Below are positions 1 to 6,142 of a DNA stretch of 64,000 bases, in pieces. A program made the translations under genes and the position numbers. A model generated the notes under the pieces. That model did no database searches. It was not told the DNA's origin and was given only the letters and a program-made list of their open reading frames with translations. Each line of letters opens with the position of its first letter. The stretch's first letter is position 1. Source of the DNA: JABJAG01 sp965222215 (GTDB taxonomy: Bacteria; Pseudomonadota; Alphaproteobacteria; UBA6615); assembly GCA_965222215.1 (NCBI GenBank), contig OZ244931.1, positions 1,116,001-1,180,000 of the forward strand, in the 5' to 3' direction.

Positions 1-329
1 AGCGACTCGTTGCTGTCTCCGAGATGCCCCAGAAGGGTCGCGAGCGCGTCCGCATACTCACGCGTATTCGGATCGGCGTTCTGCGCGCGGCGCAACAAAT
101 CGACAGCGTGGCTCGGCTCGTCGAGTTTCCAGCTGGTCAGGCCCAGGAGCAGATAGGCTTCCGCCGTGTCCGGGCGCCGGGCGAGAAGCCGTTCGCAGGA
201 TGCGATCGCCCGGTCGTAGTTTTCGGTGTCGTACGCCGCCCGTGCTTCGCGCACATGTTGTGCGACGAGGGGGTCGTAACTCTCTGGAATTGATGGCATT
301 TCGCCGATCAAGGGTTCTGCTGTCGACAT
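1..329 (-). CDS. TPR-repeat protein, C-terminus beyond window
   Basis: The reverse strand is open from an ATG at 329 to the left edge (109 codons seen). The residues show degenerate 34-residue helical repeats of the TPR type: ARAAYDTENYDRAIASCERLL, then AEAYLLLGLTSWKLDEPSHAV. TPR proteins are protein-protein scaffolds, and no catalytic domain is visible in the part present. It reads in the same direction as the flagellin genes but lies beyond a strong terminator, so it has its own promoter. TPR proteins near flagellin genes sometimes belong to flagellin modification or secretion, but nothing here shows that role. Confidence 0.75.
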   Translation of the reverse strand, partial: MSTAEPLIGEMPSIPESYDPLVAQHVREARAAYDTENYDRAIASCERLLARRPDTAEAYLLLGLTSWKLDEPSHAVDLLRRAQNADPNTREYADALATLLGHLGDSNES

Positions 330-353
330 GCCCCGAACGTTAGCGGGATATGC

Positions 354-368
354 TTAACGCGACCCTAA
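354..368 (-). promoter_or_regulatory. possible CtrA-like site before TPR gene
   Basis: TTAA-N7-CTAA on the plus strand (TTAG-N7-TTAA on the minus strand) matches seven of eight bases of the CtrA consensus TTAA-N7-TTAA. It lies 25 bp upstream of the TPR gene's ATG. One mismatch and the closeness to the start codon make it weak. Confidence 0.3.
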
Positions 369-396
369 CGCAGCCTTCAGGGATGGGCCATGGTCA

Positions 397-427
397 AGAA
401 AAAAAGGGGGGAGCCGAAGCTCCCCCC
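397..427 (-). terminator. Rho-independent terminator of flagellin gene 1
   Basis: On the minus strand a 9-bp perfect stem (GGGGGGAGC / GCTCCCCCC) with a TTCG tetraloop is followed by a run of T. It lies 27 bp after the stop codon of the first flagellin. Confidence 0.93.
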
Positions 428-453
428 TTGCGAAGGTTGGTATCGCTACTCGT

Positions 454-1275
454 TTAACGGAACAGAGACAGAACCGACTGTTCCTGCTGTCCGGCGAAGG
501 ACAGGGCGGAGATGCCGAGCTGCTGACGCGTCTGCAGCGCCACCAGGTTGGCACCCTCTTCCGTGATGTCGGCAAGGCGAAGCTTGTCGGCACCTTCGTT
601 GAGCGTGTCGGTGTACGCCTCGTTGAAGTCCAGACGGGTCTGGAGCAGCGCGACGTTGGAGCCGAGGGTCTTGGCCTTGGCGCCGAGCGTCGCGATGGCG
701 CTGTCGAGCTGGTTGATGGCGCAGGTGTTCAGCGAGGTCGCGCTGAGCGTGGCGCCGGTCGTGATCGACAGACCGGTCGAAGCGTTCGTCAGGTCGACCG
801 AAGCGACGGACAACGTGCTCGTCGTGGTGTCACTGAACTTGACCGACAGGGTCGAGCCGGTGCCGTTGACCAGGTTCAGGCCCTGGTAGCTGGCGTCGGC
901 CGCGATGTTGTCGATCTGGCTGACCAGCGAGTTGTACTGGGCGTTGAGCTCAGTGAACTCGGCTGCCGTCGACGCCGACTGGGCGCTGATGGCAATACCC
1001 TTCAGCTGGTCGACCACGGAGTCGATGGCGTTGACCGCCTCGAGCGCCACGGAAACCGAGCTGACCGCCTGATCGATGCCGTCCTTCTTCTCACTGAGGG
1101 TCGAAGCGCGGTCCGTCAGCGCCTTGGCCTCGAAGAAGATCTTCGCGTCATCGGACGGGCTGCCGACCTTCAGGCCGGTCGCCAGACGATCCTGGGTGCG
1201 GTTGATCAGGTCCGACGTGCTCTTCAACGTGAGCAGGTTGGACCGGGCTGCGGAACTAAGTGCAATTTCAGACAT
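454..1275 (-). CDS. fliC: flagellin (copy 1)
   Basis: Flagellin of 273 residues, the subunit polymerised into the extracellular filament after export through the flagellar type III apparatus. The N-terminal D0/D1 helix is recognisable (NLLTLKSTSDLINRTQDRLATG, split here by no gap; key motif RTQDRLATGLKV), and the C-terminal helix ends QQEQSVLSLFR. The chain is short, so the variable outer D2/D3 domains are essentially missing. A cysteine at residue 185 (NTCAINQLD) is kept in all three copies. The gene has its own sigma-54 promoter, upstream palindromes and terminator, so it is monocistronic. An AG-rich ribosome site (GAGGACA) lies before the ATG. Confidence 0.95.
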   Translation of the reverse strand: MSEIALSSAARSNLLTLKSTSDLINRTQDRLATGLKVGSPSDDAKIFFEAKALTDRASTLSEKKDGIDQAVSSVSVALEAVNAIDSVVDQLKGIAISAQSASTAAEFTELNAQYNSLVSQIDNIAADASYQGLNLVNGTGSTLSVKFSDTTTSTLSVASVDLTNASTGLSITTGATLSATSLNTCAINQLDSAIATLGAKAKTLGSNVALLQTRLDFNEAYTDTLNEGADKLRLADITEEGANLVALQTRQQLGISALSFAGQQEQSVLSLFR

Positions 1276-1336
1276 GATATCTGTGTCCTCGTTCTAAGGT
1301 TGGTGTTCTGGGACATTCTTGCCCCGCCAGATAGGC

Positions 1337-1352
1337 AGCAACTGCCGTGCCA
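1337..1352 (-). promoter_or_regulatory. sigma-54 promoter of flagellin 1
   Basis: The minus strand reads TGGCAC-GGCAG-TTGCT, an ideal -24/-12 element with GG and GC ten bases apart. The -12 end lies 61 bp from the start codon, giving a leader of about 50 nt. Confidence 0.9.
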
Positions 1353-1404
1353 CTATCAAAATCGTTTAGTTTCAATGGGTTGTGGGGTGTCCGCATTTGC
1401 CGGT

Positions 1405-1440
1405 CGGCAATTGTTGCCGGGAATCCGGCAAAAATTGCCG
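1405..1440. promoter_or_regulatory. two FlbD-type enhancer palindromes
   Basis: Two perfect CGGCAA-N3-TTGCCG palindromes occupy 1405-1419 and 1426-1440. They start 21 bp apart, about two helical turns. The motif resembles the ftr sites bound by FlbD in Caulobacter. They lie 130-165 bp upstream of the flagellin 1 start, behind its sigma-54 promoter. A further overlapping arm at 1397-1410 (TTGCCG-GT-CGGCAA) extends the cluster. Confidence 0.75.
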
Positions 1441-1453
1441 CCGGCCCGGCAGT

Positions 1454-1502
1454 ATGTATCCTAAATTATTGTTTAAAATCATATGGTTAATTCCTATTCA
1501 CC
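1454..1502. repeat. conserved upstream element, copy 1
   Basis: Bases 1454-1491 are identical over 38 bp to 2598-2635 before flagellin 2, although the sequence on the gene side of the element has diverged. The AT-rich element runs into an imperfect palindrome, GGTTAAT-N4-ATTCACC (1485-1502). It lies just beyond the FlbD-type sites, about 180 bp from the start codon. Its function is unknown. Confidence 0.7.
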
Positions 1503-1542
1503 ATGTTTTCGGCGGGCGCGGTGGCCGACGGAATCCGGACAT

Positions 1543-1567
1543 GAAAAAAGGGGGGCCGAAGCCCCCC
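1543..1567 (-). terminator. Rho-independent terminator of flagellin gene 2
   Basis: The minus strand reads GGGGGGC-TTCG-GCCCCCC and then TTTTTT. It lies 30 bp after the flagellin 2 stop codon and separates it from the flagellin 1 regulatory region. Confidence 0.92.
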
Positions 1568-1596
1568 TCCATTCAAGGTGATGTTTGCCTTCTGGC

Positions 1597-2418
1597 TTAG
1601 TTGAACAGGGACAGTACCGACTGTTCCTGCTGTCCGGCGAAGGACAGGGCGGAAATACCGAGCTGCTGACGCGTCTGCAGCGCCACCAGGTTGGCACCCT
1701 CTTCCGTGATGTCGGCAAGACGAAGCTTGTCGGCACCGCTGGAGAGTTCGTCGGTGTACGCCTCGTTGAAGTCCAGACGGGTCTGGAGCAGCGCAACGTT
1801 GGAGCCGAGGGTCTTGGCCTTGGCGCCGAGCGTCGCGATGGCGCTGTCGAGCTGGTTGATGGCGCAGGTGTTCAGCGAGGTCGCGCTGAGCGTGGCGCCG
1901 GTCGTGATCGACAGACCGGTCGAAGCGTTCGTCAGGTCAACGGACGAGACCGCCAGATTGCTGGTGGTCGTGTCGCTGAAGTAGACCGTCAAGGTCGAGC
2001 CGGTGCCGTTGACCAGGTTCAGGCCCTGGTAGCTGGCGTCGGCCGCGACGTTGTCGATCTGGCTGACCAACGAGTTGTACTGGGCGTTCAATTCTGTGAA
2101 CTCCGCGCCTGTGGTCGCCGACTGGGCGCTGATGGCAATACCCTTCAGCTGGTCGACGATGGAATCGATCGCATTGACGGCTTCGAGCGCGACCGAAACG
2201 GAACTCACGGCCTGGTCGATGCTGTCCTTCTTCTCGTTCAGCGTATCGGCGCGATCGGAAAGCGCCTTGGCCTCGAAGAAGATCTTTGCGTCGTCCGACG
2301 GGCTGCCGACCTTCAGGCCGGTCGCCAGACGATCCTGCGTCCGGTTGATGAAGTCCGACGTGCTCTTCAGGGTGAGCAGGTTGGTCCGGACGGCAGAGCT
2401 GAGTGCGATATCTGACAT
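1597..2418 (-). CDS. fliC: flagellin (copy 2)
   Basis: Second 273-residue flagellin, collinear with copy 1 without gaps. It differs mainly in the middle (TTGAEF, YFSDTTTSNLAVSS) and ends SVLSLFN. The N-terminal helix carries RTQDRLATGLKVGSP and the C-terminal half keeps NTCAINQLD. A 189-bp stretch (1750-1938) matches copy 1 (607-795) with a single difference, which points to recent duplication or gene conversion. It has its own sigma-54 promoter, leader (GAGGAAAAG before the ATG) and terminator. Which copy forms most of the filament cannot be told from sequence. Confidence 0.95.
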   Translation of the reverse strand: MSDIALSSAVRTNLLTLKSTSDFINRTQDRLATGLKVGSPSDDAKIFFEAKALSDRADTLNEKKDSIDQAVSSVSVALEAVNAIDSIVDQLKGIAISAQSATTGAEFTELNAQYNSLVSQIDNVAADASYQGLNLVNGTGSTLTVYFSDTTTSNLAVSSVDLTNASTGLSITTGATLSATSLNTCAINQLDSAIATLGAKAKTLGSNVALLQTRLDFNEAYTDELSSGADKLRLADITEEGANLVALQTRQQLGISALSFAGQQEQSVLSLFN

Positions 2419-2478
2419 AGTTTCTTTTCCTCATTCTAAGGTTTGTGTTCAGGGGCATTCTTGCCCCGCCGAAGAATG

Positions 2479-2494
2479 AGCAACGGCTGTGCCA
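2479..2494 (-). promoter_or_regulatory. sigma-54 promoter of flagellin 2
   Basis: The minus strand reads TGGCAC-AGCCG-TTGCT with ideal GG-N10-GC spacing. It lies 60 bp upstream of the start codon, at the same distance as in copy 1. Confidence 0.9.
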
Positions 2495-2548
2495 GTCGGT
2501 ATAATTGTGTGTTTTCAGATGGTTAGTGGGACAATCCTTCCCGCAGGG

Positions 2549-2585
2549 GGGCAAAATGTTCTCAGGCCGGCGGCAGGAATTACCG
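2549..2585. promoter_or_regulatory. degenerate FlbD-type sites of flagellin 2
   Basis: CGGCAG-N3-TTACCG at 2571-2585 matches 10 of 12 consensus bases. GGGCAA-N3-GTTCTC at 2549-2563 keeps only the left arm. The two are 22 bp apart and sit at the same distance from the gene as the perfect pair of copy 1. This flagellin may be activated more weakly. Confidence 0.5.
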
Positions 2586-2597
2586 CGCCGGGGAAAA

Positions 2598-2646
2598 ATG
2601 TATCCTAAATTATTGTTTAAAATCATATGGTTAATGGGAATTAACC
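2598..2646. repeat. conserved upstream element, copy 2
   Basis: The first 38 bp (2598-2635) equal 1454-1491. It ends in a perfect palindrome GGTTAAT-GGGA-ATTAACC (2629-2646). The distance to the flagellin 2 start (180 bp) matches copy 1 (179 bp). It is absent before flagellin 3. Confidence 0.7.
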
Positions 2647-2740
2647 ATGTCTTCGGATTTTATGGTGTGCCCGCCGGGCGATATTTGCCGCTGTTTCGGG
2701 GCCGGCGGAAGGGCACGACGCAGCCGGCCGACCGCGCCGC

Positions 2741-2791
2741 GGCAATCCAGCAACTCCGCTCCGGATTGCTTCGCCTCCGGCTCGCAATGAC
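2741..2791. repeat. partial copy of dispersed palindromic repeat
   Basis: The segment runs GCAATCCAG ... GGATTGCTTCGC ... GCTCGCAATGAC, the inner and right part of the repeat seen complete at 26311, 29846 and 61587. It fills the non-coding stretch between flagellins 2 and 3. The 476 bp between those genes otherwise hold the flagellin 2 promoter, its upstream sites and the flagellin 3 terminator. Confidence 0.7.
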
Positions 2792-2843
2792 GGCGTATTC
2801 ACGTCAACGTGGCTTTGCGCCGAACGAAGCCCCAACCCCAAAT

Positions 2844-2866
2844 GAAAAAAGGGGGCCGAAGCCCCC
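2844..2866 (-). terminator. Rho-independent terminator of flagellin gene 3
   Basis: The minus strand shows GGGGGC-TTCG-GCCCCC followed by TTTTTT, 29 bp after the flagellin 3 stop. The same tetraloop design ends all three flagellin genes. Confidence 0.92.
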
Positions 2867-2894
2867 TTGGTTCATGGCCGGAATGTCGTCCGGA

Positions 2895-3716
2895 CTAGTT
2901 GAAGAGCGACAGGACCGACTGCTCGGCCTGGCCGGCGAAGGACAGGGCGGAGATGCCGAGCTGCTGGCGGGTCTGCAGGGCCACCAGGTTGGCGCCTTCC
3001 TGGGTGATGTCGGCCAGCCGCAGCTTGTCGGCGCCGGTCTCCAGTTCGTCGACATAGCTCTCCGTGAAGTCGAGCCGGGTCTGGAGCAGGGCGACGTTCG
3101 AGCCGAGGGTCTTGGCCTTGGCGCTGAGCGTGGCGATCGCGGTGTCGAGCTGGTTGATGGCGCAGGTGTTCAGCGAGGTTGCGCTGAGCGTCGCGCCGGT
3201 CGTGATCGACATGCCGTTCGATGTGTGCCGAAGATCGACGGCGGAGATCGACAGGGTGCTCGTCGTGCTCTCGCTGAAGTAGACCGTCAGCGAGGAGCCG
3301 GTGCCGTTGACCAGGTTCGTACCCTGGTAGCTGGCATCGGCCGTGACGTTGTCGATCTGACTGACCAGAGAGTTGTACTGGGCGTTGAGTTCCGTGAACT
3401 CGGCTGCGGTCGATGCCGACTGGGCGCTGATCGCGATACCCTTCAGCTGGTCGACGATGGAGTCGAGCGCGTTGACCGCCTCGAGCGCCACCGAGACGGA
3501 GCTGACGGCCTGGTCGATCGCGTCTTTCTTCTCGTTGAGGGTGTTGGCCCGGTCGTTGAGAGCCTTGGCCTCGAAGAAGACCTTGGCGTCGTCGATCGGG
3601 CTGTTGATCTTGAGGCCCGTGGACAGGCGCTCCTGGGTCCGGCCGATCAGATCGGACGTGTTCTTCAGGGACAAAAGGTTGCTGCGTACTGCGGCGCTGA
3701 GGGAAATGTCAGCCAT
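2895..3716 (-). CDS. fliC: flagellin (copy 3)
   Basis: Third 273-residue flagellin and the most divergent: it starts MADISLSAAVRSNLLSLKN, has RTQERLSTGLKINSP near the N-terminus, and ends AEQSVLSLFN. The cysteine motif NTCAINQLD is kept. Its leader and upstream region do not share the 38-bp element or the leader of copies 1 and 2, but it has a sigma-54 promoter and FlbD-type sites. A ribosome site (AGGAG) precedes the ATG. A distinct role, for example at the hook-proximal end or under other conditions, is possible but not shown. Confidence 0.95.
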   Translation of the reverse strand: MADISLSAAVRSNLLSLKNTSDLIGRTQERLSTGLKINSPIDDAKVFFEAKALNDRANTLNEKKDAIDQAVSSVSVALEAVNALDSIVDQLKGIAISAQSASTAAEFTELNAQYNSLVSQIDNVTADASYQGTNLVNGTGSSLTVYFSESTTSTLSISAVDLRHTSNGMSITTGATLSATSLNTCAINQLDTAIATLSAKAKTLGSNVALLQTRLDFTESYVDELETGADKLRLADITQEGANLVALQTRQQLGISALSFAGQAEQSVLSLFN

Positions 3717-3795
3717 TTGAGAGAACTCCTCTTGCTAGGCTGTGGGTGCGATCCGATTTGTCCGGACCGTCCGGTAATACGTCTGCGATTAACTC

Positions 3796-3811
3796 AGCAA
3801 CTGGCGTGCCA
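3796..3811 (-). promoter_or_regulatory. sigma-54 promoter of flagellin 3
   Basis: The minus strand reads TTGGCAC-GCCAG-TTGCTG, with ideal -24/-12 elements and GG-N10-GC spacing, 79 bp upstream of the start codon. Confidence 0.9.
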
Positions 3812-3863
3812 AAAAAATTATTCAATAAAAACAATGTGTTGATACGATTGTATGCTTAACAAC

Positions 3864-3898
3864 GGGCAAACGTTGCCGGGCTCAAGCAGCTCTTGCCG
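3864..3898. promoter_or_regulatory. FlbD-type sites of flagellin 3
   Basis: GGGCAA-N3-TTGCCG at 3864-3878 matches 11 of 12 consensus bases. A second site at 3884-3898 keeps one arm (TTGCCG). They are 20 bp apart and 147-182 bp upstream of the start, as in the other flagellin genes. Confidence 0.6.
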
Positions 3899-3923
3899 GT
3901 GTGTTTTGCCGCCTGAACGCAAT

Positions 3924-3949
3924 AGCACCGCACGAGGGCGTGCGGTGCT
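3924..3949 (-). terminator. stem-loop after the 283-residue gene
   Basis: A perfect 10-bp inverted repeat, AGCACCGCAC / GTGCGGTGCT with a 6-base loop, lies 30 bp after the stop codon of the minus-strand gene at 3979. The T-run after it is poor, so it may be a weak terminator or an mRNA 3' end stabiliser. Confidence 0.5.
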
Positions 3950-3978
3950 CTACAAAGGCGGCGGGAACTTCCGGAAGG

Positions 3979-4830
3979 TCAGGAAAAGAGGTTCATGATC
4001 GAGCCGGCGGGTGTTTTCGGCTCGAAGTTGATGCTCTGGGAGATAAAGTCGGTGAACCCCTGCGAGGCATCGAAGGCCAGCGATATCACGCTCAGGACCT
4101 GCGAATAGTATTCCTGTTTCTCGGCGATCTCGGCGGTCGCGGCTGCCTGGGCGGCTGTCTCGATATCGAAGATTCCGCTGCGTACCTCGAGGATCTTGCC
4201 CGAGTTGGACGACTGCAGGTCGAAGGCGATATCCGCGTTGATGTCGACAATCGCCTTGCTGGTGTTCAGGTCCTGCTTGATCGCGGCCAGCGTGGCGAGC
4301 GTGTCGTCGATGTCCTGCTGAGTCGCGAAATTGTTGTGGTTGAGCGCATCCAGCGTGGCCAGCGAACCGAACTTCGCCGCCTTGAAACGATCCGGGGTGC
4401 CGAACCGTTCGTATGTCGGGCTCGGCGCCTTTTCGAGGGTCTGATAGAGCAGCGCCGCGTTGGCATCGAATTCGGCCACCGTGCCGGCGGAAGCCAGGCC
4501 CTCGAGTTCGGTGATGTATTCGATGGCCGCCTCGATCTTCTTGGCCTTGCGGTCCACCGTGTCCTTGTAGGCCGAGATCTGTTTGCCGTCGTCCTCAAGC
4601 TTGGCGATGCGCACATTCAGCAGCGCGGTCGCGCCTTCGGTGTTGAGGCCGTTCTGAATGTCGGTCACCTGCTGGTTGAGCTGCTCGAGAACCGCGTTCT
4701 GGGTGTTGAAGAACTGCAGTTCGAATCTCGGGCCCGCGGAGAGCTGGGAGGTCTGCACGAATGATTGCGCGAAGCTTTGTTCGCCTCGCACAAGATTCTG
4801 AACTGCCAGTCCCTGAACGGGGGTTACCAT
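3979..4830 (-). CDS. unrecognised flagellar-locus protein, possibly axial
   Basis: I do not recognise this 283-residue protein. There is no signal peptide and no membrane segment. It is largely helical and rich in Ala, Gln and Thr, with coiled-coil-like stretches around residues 60-110 (LEQLNQQVTDIQNGL, KKIEAAIEYITELEGL). The tail ends SIMNLFS, reminiscent of the flagellin ends SLFN and SLFR. Length, composition and position between the flagellins and flgL fit a substrate of the flagellar export apparatus, such as a minor filament, junction or capping-related protein. That is inference. A cytoplasmic chaperone is the alternative. It follows flgL by 111 bp in the same direction and may be co-transcribed. 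Confidence 0.6.
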   Translation of the reverse strand: MVTPVQGLAVQNLVRGEQSFAQSFVQTSQLSAGPRFELQFFNTQNAVLEQLNQQVTDIQNGLNTEGATALLNVRIAKLEDDGKQISAYKDTVDRKAKKIEAAIEYITELEGLASAGTVAEFDANAALLYQTLEKAPSPTYERFGTPDRFKAAKFGSLATLDALNHNNFATQQDIDDTLATLAAIKQDLNTSKAIVDINADIAFDLQSSNSGKILEVRSGIFDIETAAQAAATAEIAEKQEYYSQVLSVISLAFDASQGFTDFISQSINFEPKTPAGSIMNLFS

Positions 4831-4941
4831 CGAGCGATTCCTTCGCAGGTGATGACGCCGAAGCGTCGCGGACTATCTGTCCACATCTCGCAGATTGCGC
4901 TCCGGGCCTTAATCAATGGTTTGCAATCCATCGAATGCGAT

Positions 4942-6132
4942 CTAGTTCAGGAAGTTGACGAGCGACAGGCCCTGGATCTGGGAAAGGGTCTGGAAGGACG
5001 CCTGCAGGACGACCTGGTCCGCCTGCAGGCGCGAAATCACTTCCGCCTCGTCGATGCCTTCGACCTCGCTTTCCACGTCGGCGGCGTAGTCGATGAAGCG
5101 GACATGGTTCTCGCGCGAGGTCGCGAGGAGGTTCAGCGGGCCGAGGACGCGGCTGCGCAATTCGGTGATGGATTCGAAAGATGTCGTCGGATCGGGGTCG
5201 ATCACGATGCCGAGCATGTCGCGCACCTGGTCGAAGACGGCGCCGAGATAGGTGTCATCCGGCGCGGTATCGGGAAGATTGGCGATGGCGTCCAGCCCGG
5301 TCAGGAGCTGCTGGATCGCTTCCTCGCCGGCGTGCATGCCGTAGGTGACGCTGGTTCGCTCGGAGATGCGGATCGAGGCGGTGCCCGTGTCGCCCTGGTA
5401 GTAGTCGTCCTTCGGGGTGGCGAGCATTTCGGTCGAGCTCAGGCGGCTGACATAGTAGTCCCACAGGCCCGAATCCTCGGCGACGAACTCATCGAGCGTC
5501 GGGTTGGCCAGGTCGGCCGGAAGCGGCGCGGTCGGCGCCACGCCGTTCTTGTCGAAATAGATCTGCTCGTAGAACGAGCCCTGCGGATAGCCCGCCGAGC
5601 CGAGCACGTCGGCGCGGTACTGGGCGTAGAAGCTGTCGTCGACGGTCGTCGCGTCGGCTTCGATGAGGCCCACCGACGTGTAGGACGATGCGTTCAAACT
5701 GACGGCCGGACGGTCCACGCGGTTGCCGGAAAAGAGGTAGCGGTTGCCGTCGCGCGCGTTCAGGTGCTCGATGAGAAGGGCGCGCGCGTTGATGGCGTAC
5801 TGCCGCGTATCGACATGGTTCGAGCTCGGGCCGTTGGTTGCGGTTTCCAGGGCCGAGCGCAGCTCGCGCGCGATATCCTCGATACCTTCCAGGTTGGAAT
5901 CGATCAGGCCGATCCGCCGCTCGGCGGTCTGGATGCTCTGCATATACTGTTCGGCGCGCATGCGCGCGGCCTCGGTCGACAGGAGCCGGCTGGCGTCCTT
6001 GGCGACGCCGGAATAGGTCTGGGCCTTCTGGCCGGTCGCGAGCTGGATATTGGAATCGTACATCCGCTGCTGGGTTTGCAGCGCGTGGAACATCGTCAAC
6101 TGCTGCTGGGCGAAAGGCGCAACTCGGGTCAT
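4942..6132 (-). CDS. flgL: flagellar hook-filament junction protein FlgL
   Basis: Second hook-filament junction protein (HAP3), 396 residues. It has the flagellin-like N-terminus QQQLTMFHALQTQQRMYDSNIQLATGQK (here only the pattern matters: helix then LATGQKAQTYSGVAKDASRL) and the C-terminal helix ending GLSLVNFLN. The central part contains RYLFSGNR, a typical FlgL segment. It is exported by the flagellar apparatus and sits between FlgK and the first flagellin. It lies 10 bp after flgK and closes the flgI-flgJ-flgN-flgK-flgL operon. Confidence 0.92.
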   Translation of the reverse strand: MTRVAPFAQQQLTMFHALQTQQRMYDSNIQLATGQKAQTYSGVAKDASRLLSTEAARMRAEQYMQSIQTAERRIGLIDSNLEGIEDIARELRSALETATNGPSSNHVDTRQYAINARALLIEHLNARDGNRYLFSGNRVDRPAVSLNASSYTSVGLIEADATTVDDSFYAQYRADVLGSAGYPQGSFYEQIYFDKNGVAPTAPLPADLANPTLDEFVAEDSGLWDYYVSRLSSTEMLATPKDDYYQGDTGTASIRISERTSVTYGMHAGEEAIQQLLTGLDAIANLPDTAPDDTYLGAVFDQVRDMLGIVIDPDPTTSFESITELRSRVLGPLNLLATSRENHVRFIDYAADVESEVEGIDEAEVISRLQADQVVLQASFQTLSQIQGLSLVNFLN

Positions 6133-6142
6133 GGCCGGGCTC

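Noticed and set aside
2505..3842. Plus-strand frame across flagellin 3
   Set aside because: It runs antisense to a verified flagellin and through a terminator.
4877..4903. Possible sigma-54 promoter before the 283-residue gene
   Set aside because: Only the GG and GC core with ten bases between is present; the surrounding bases do not match TGGCAC or TTGC.
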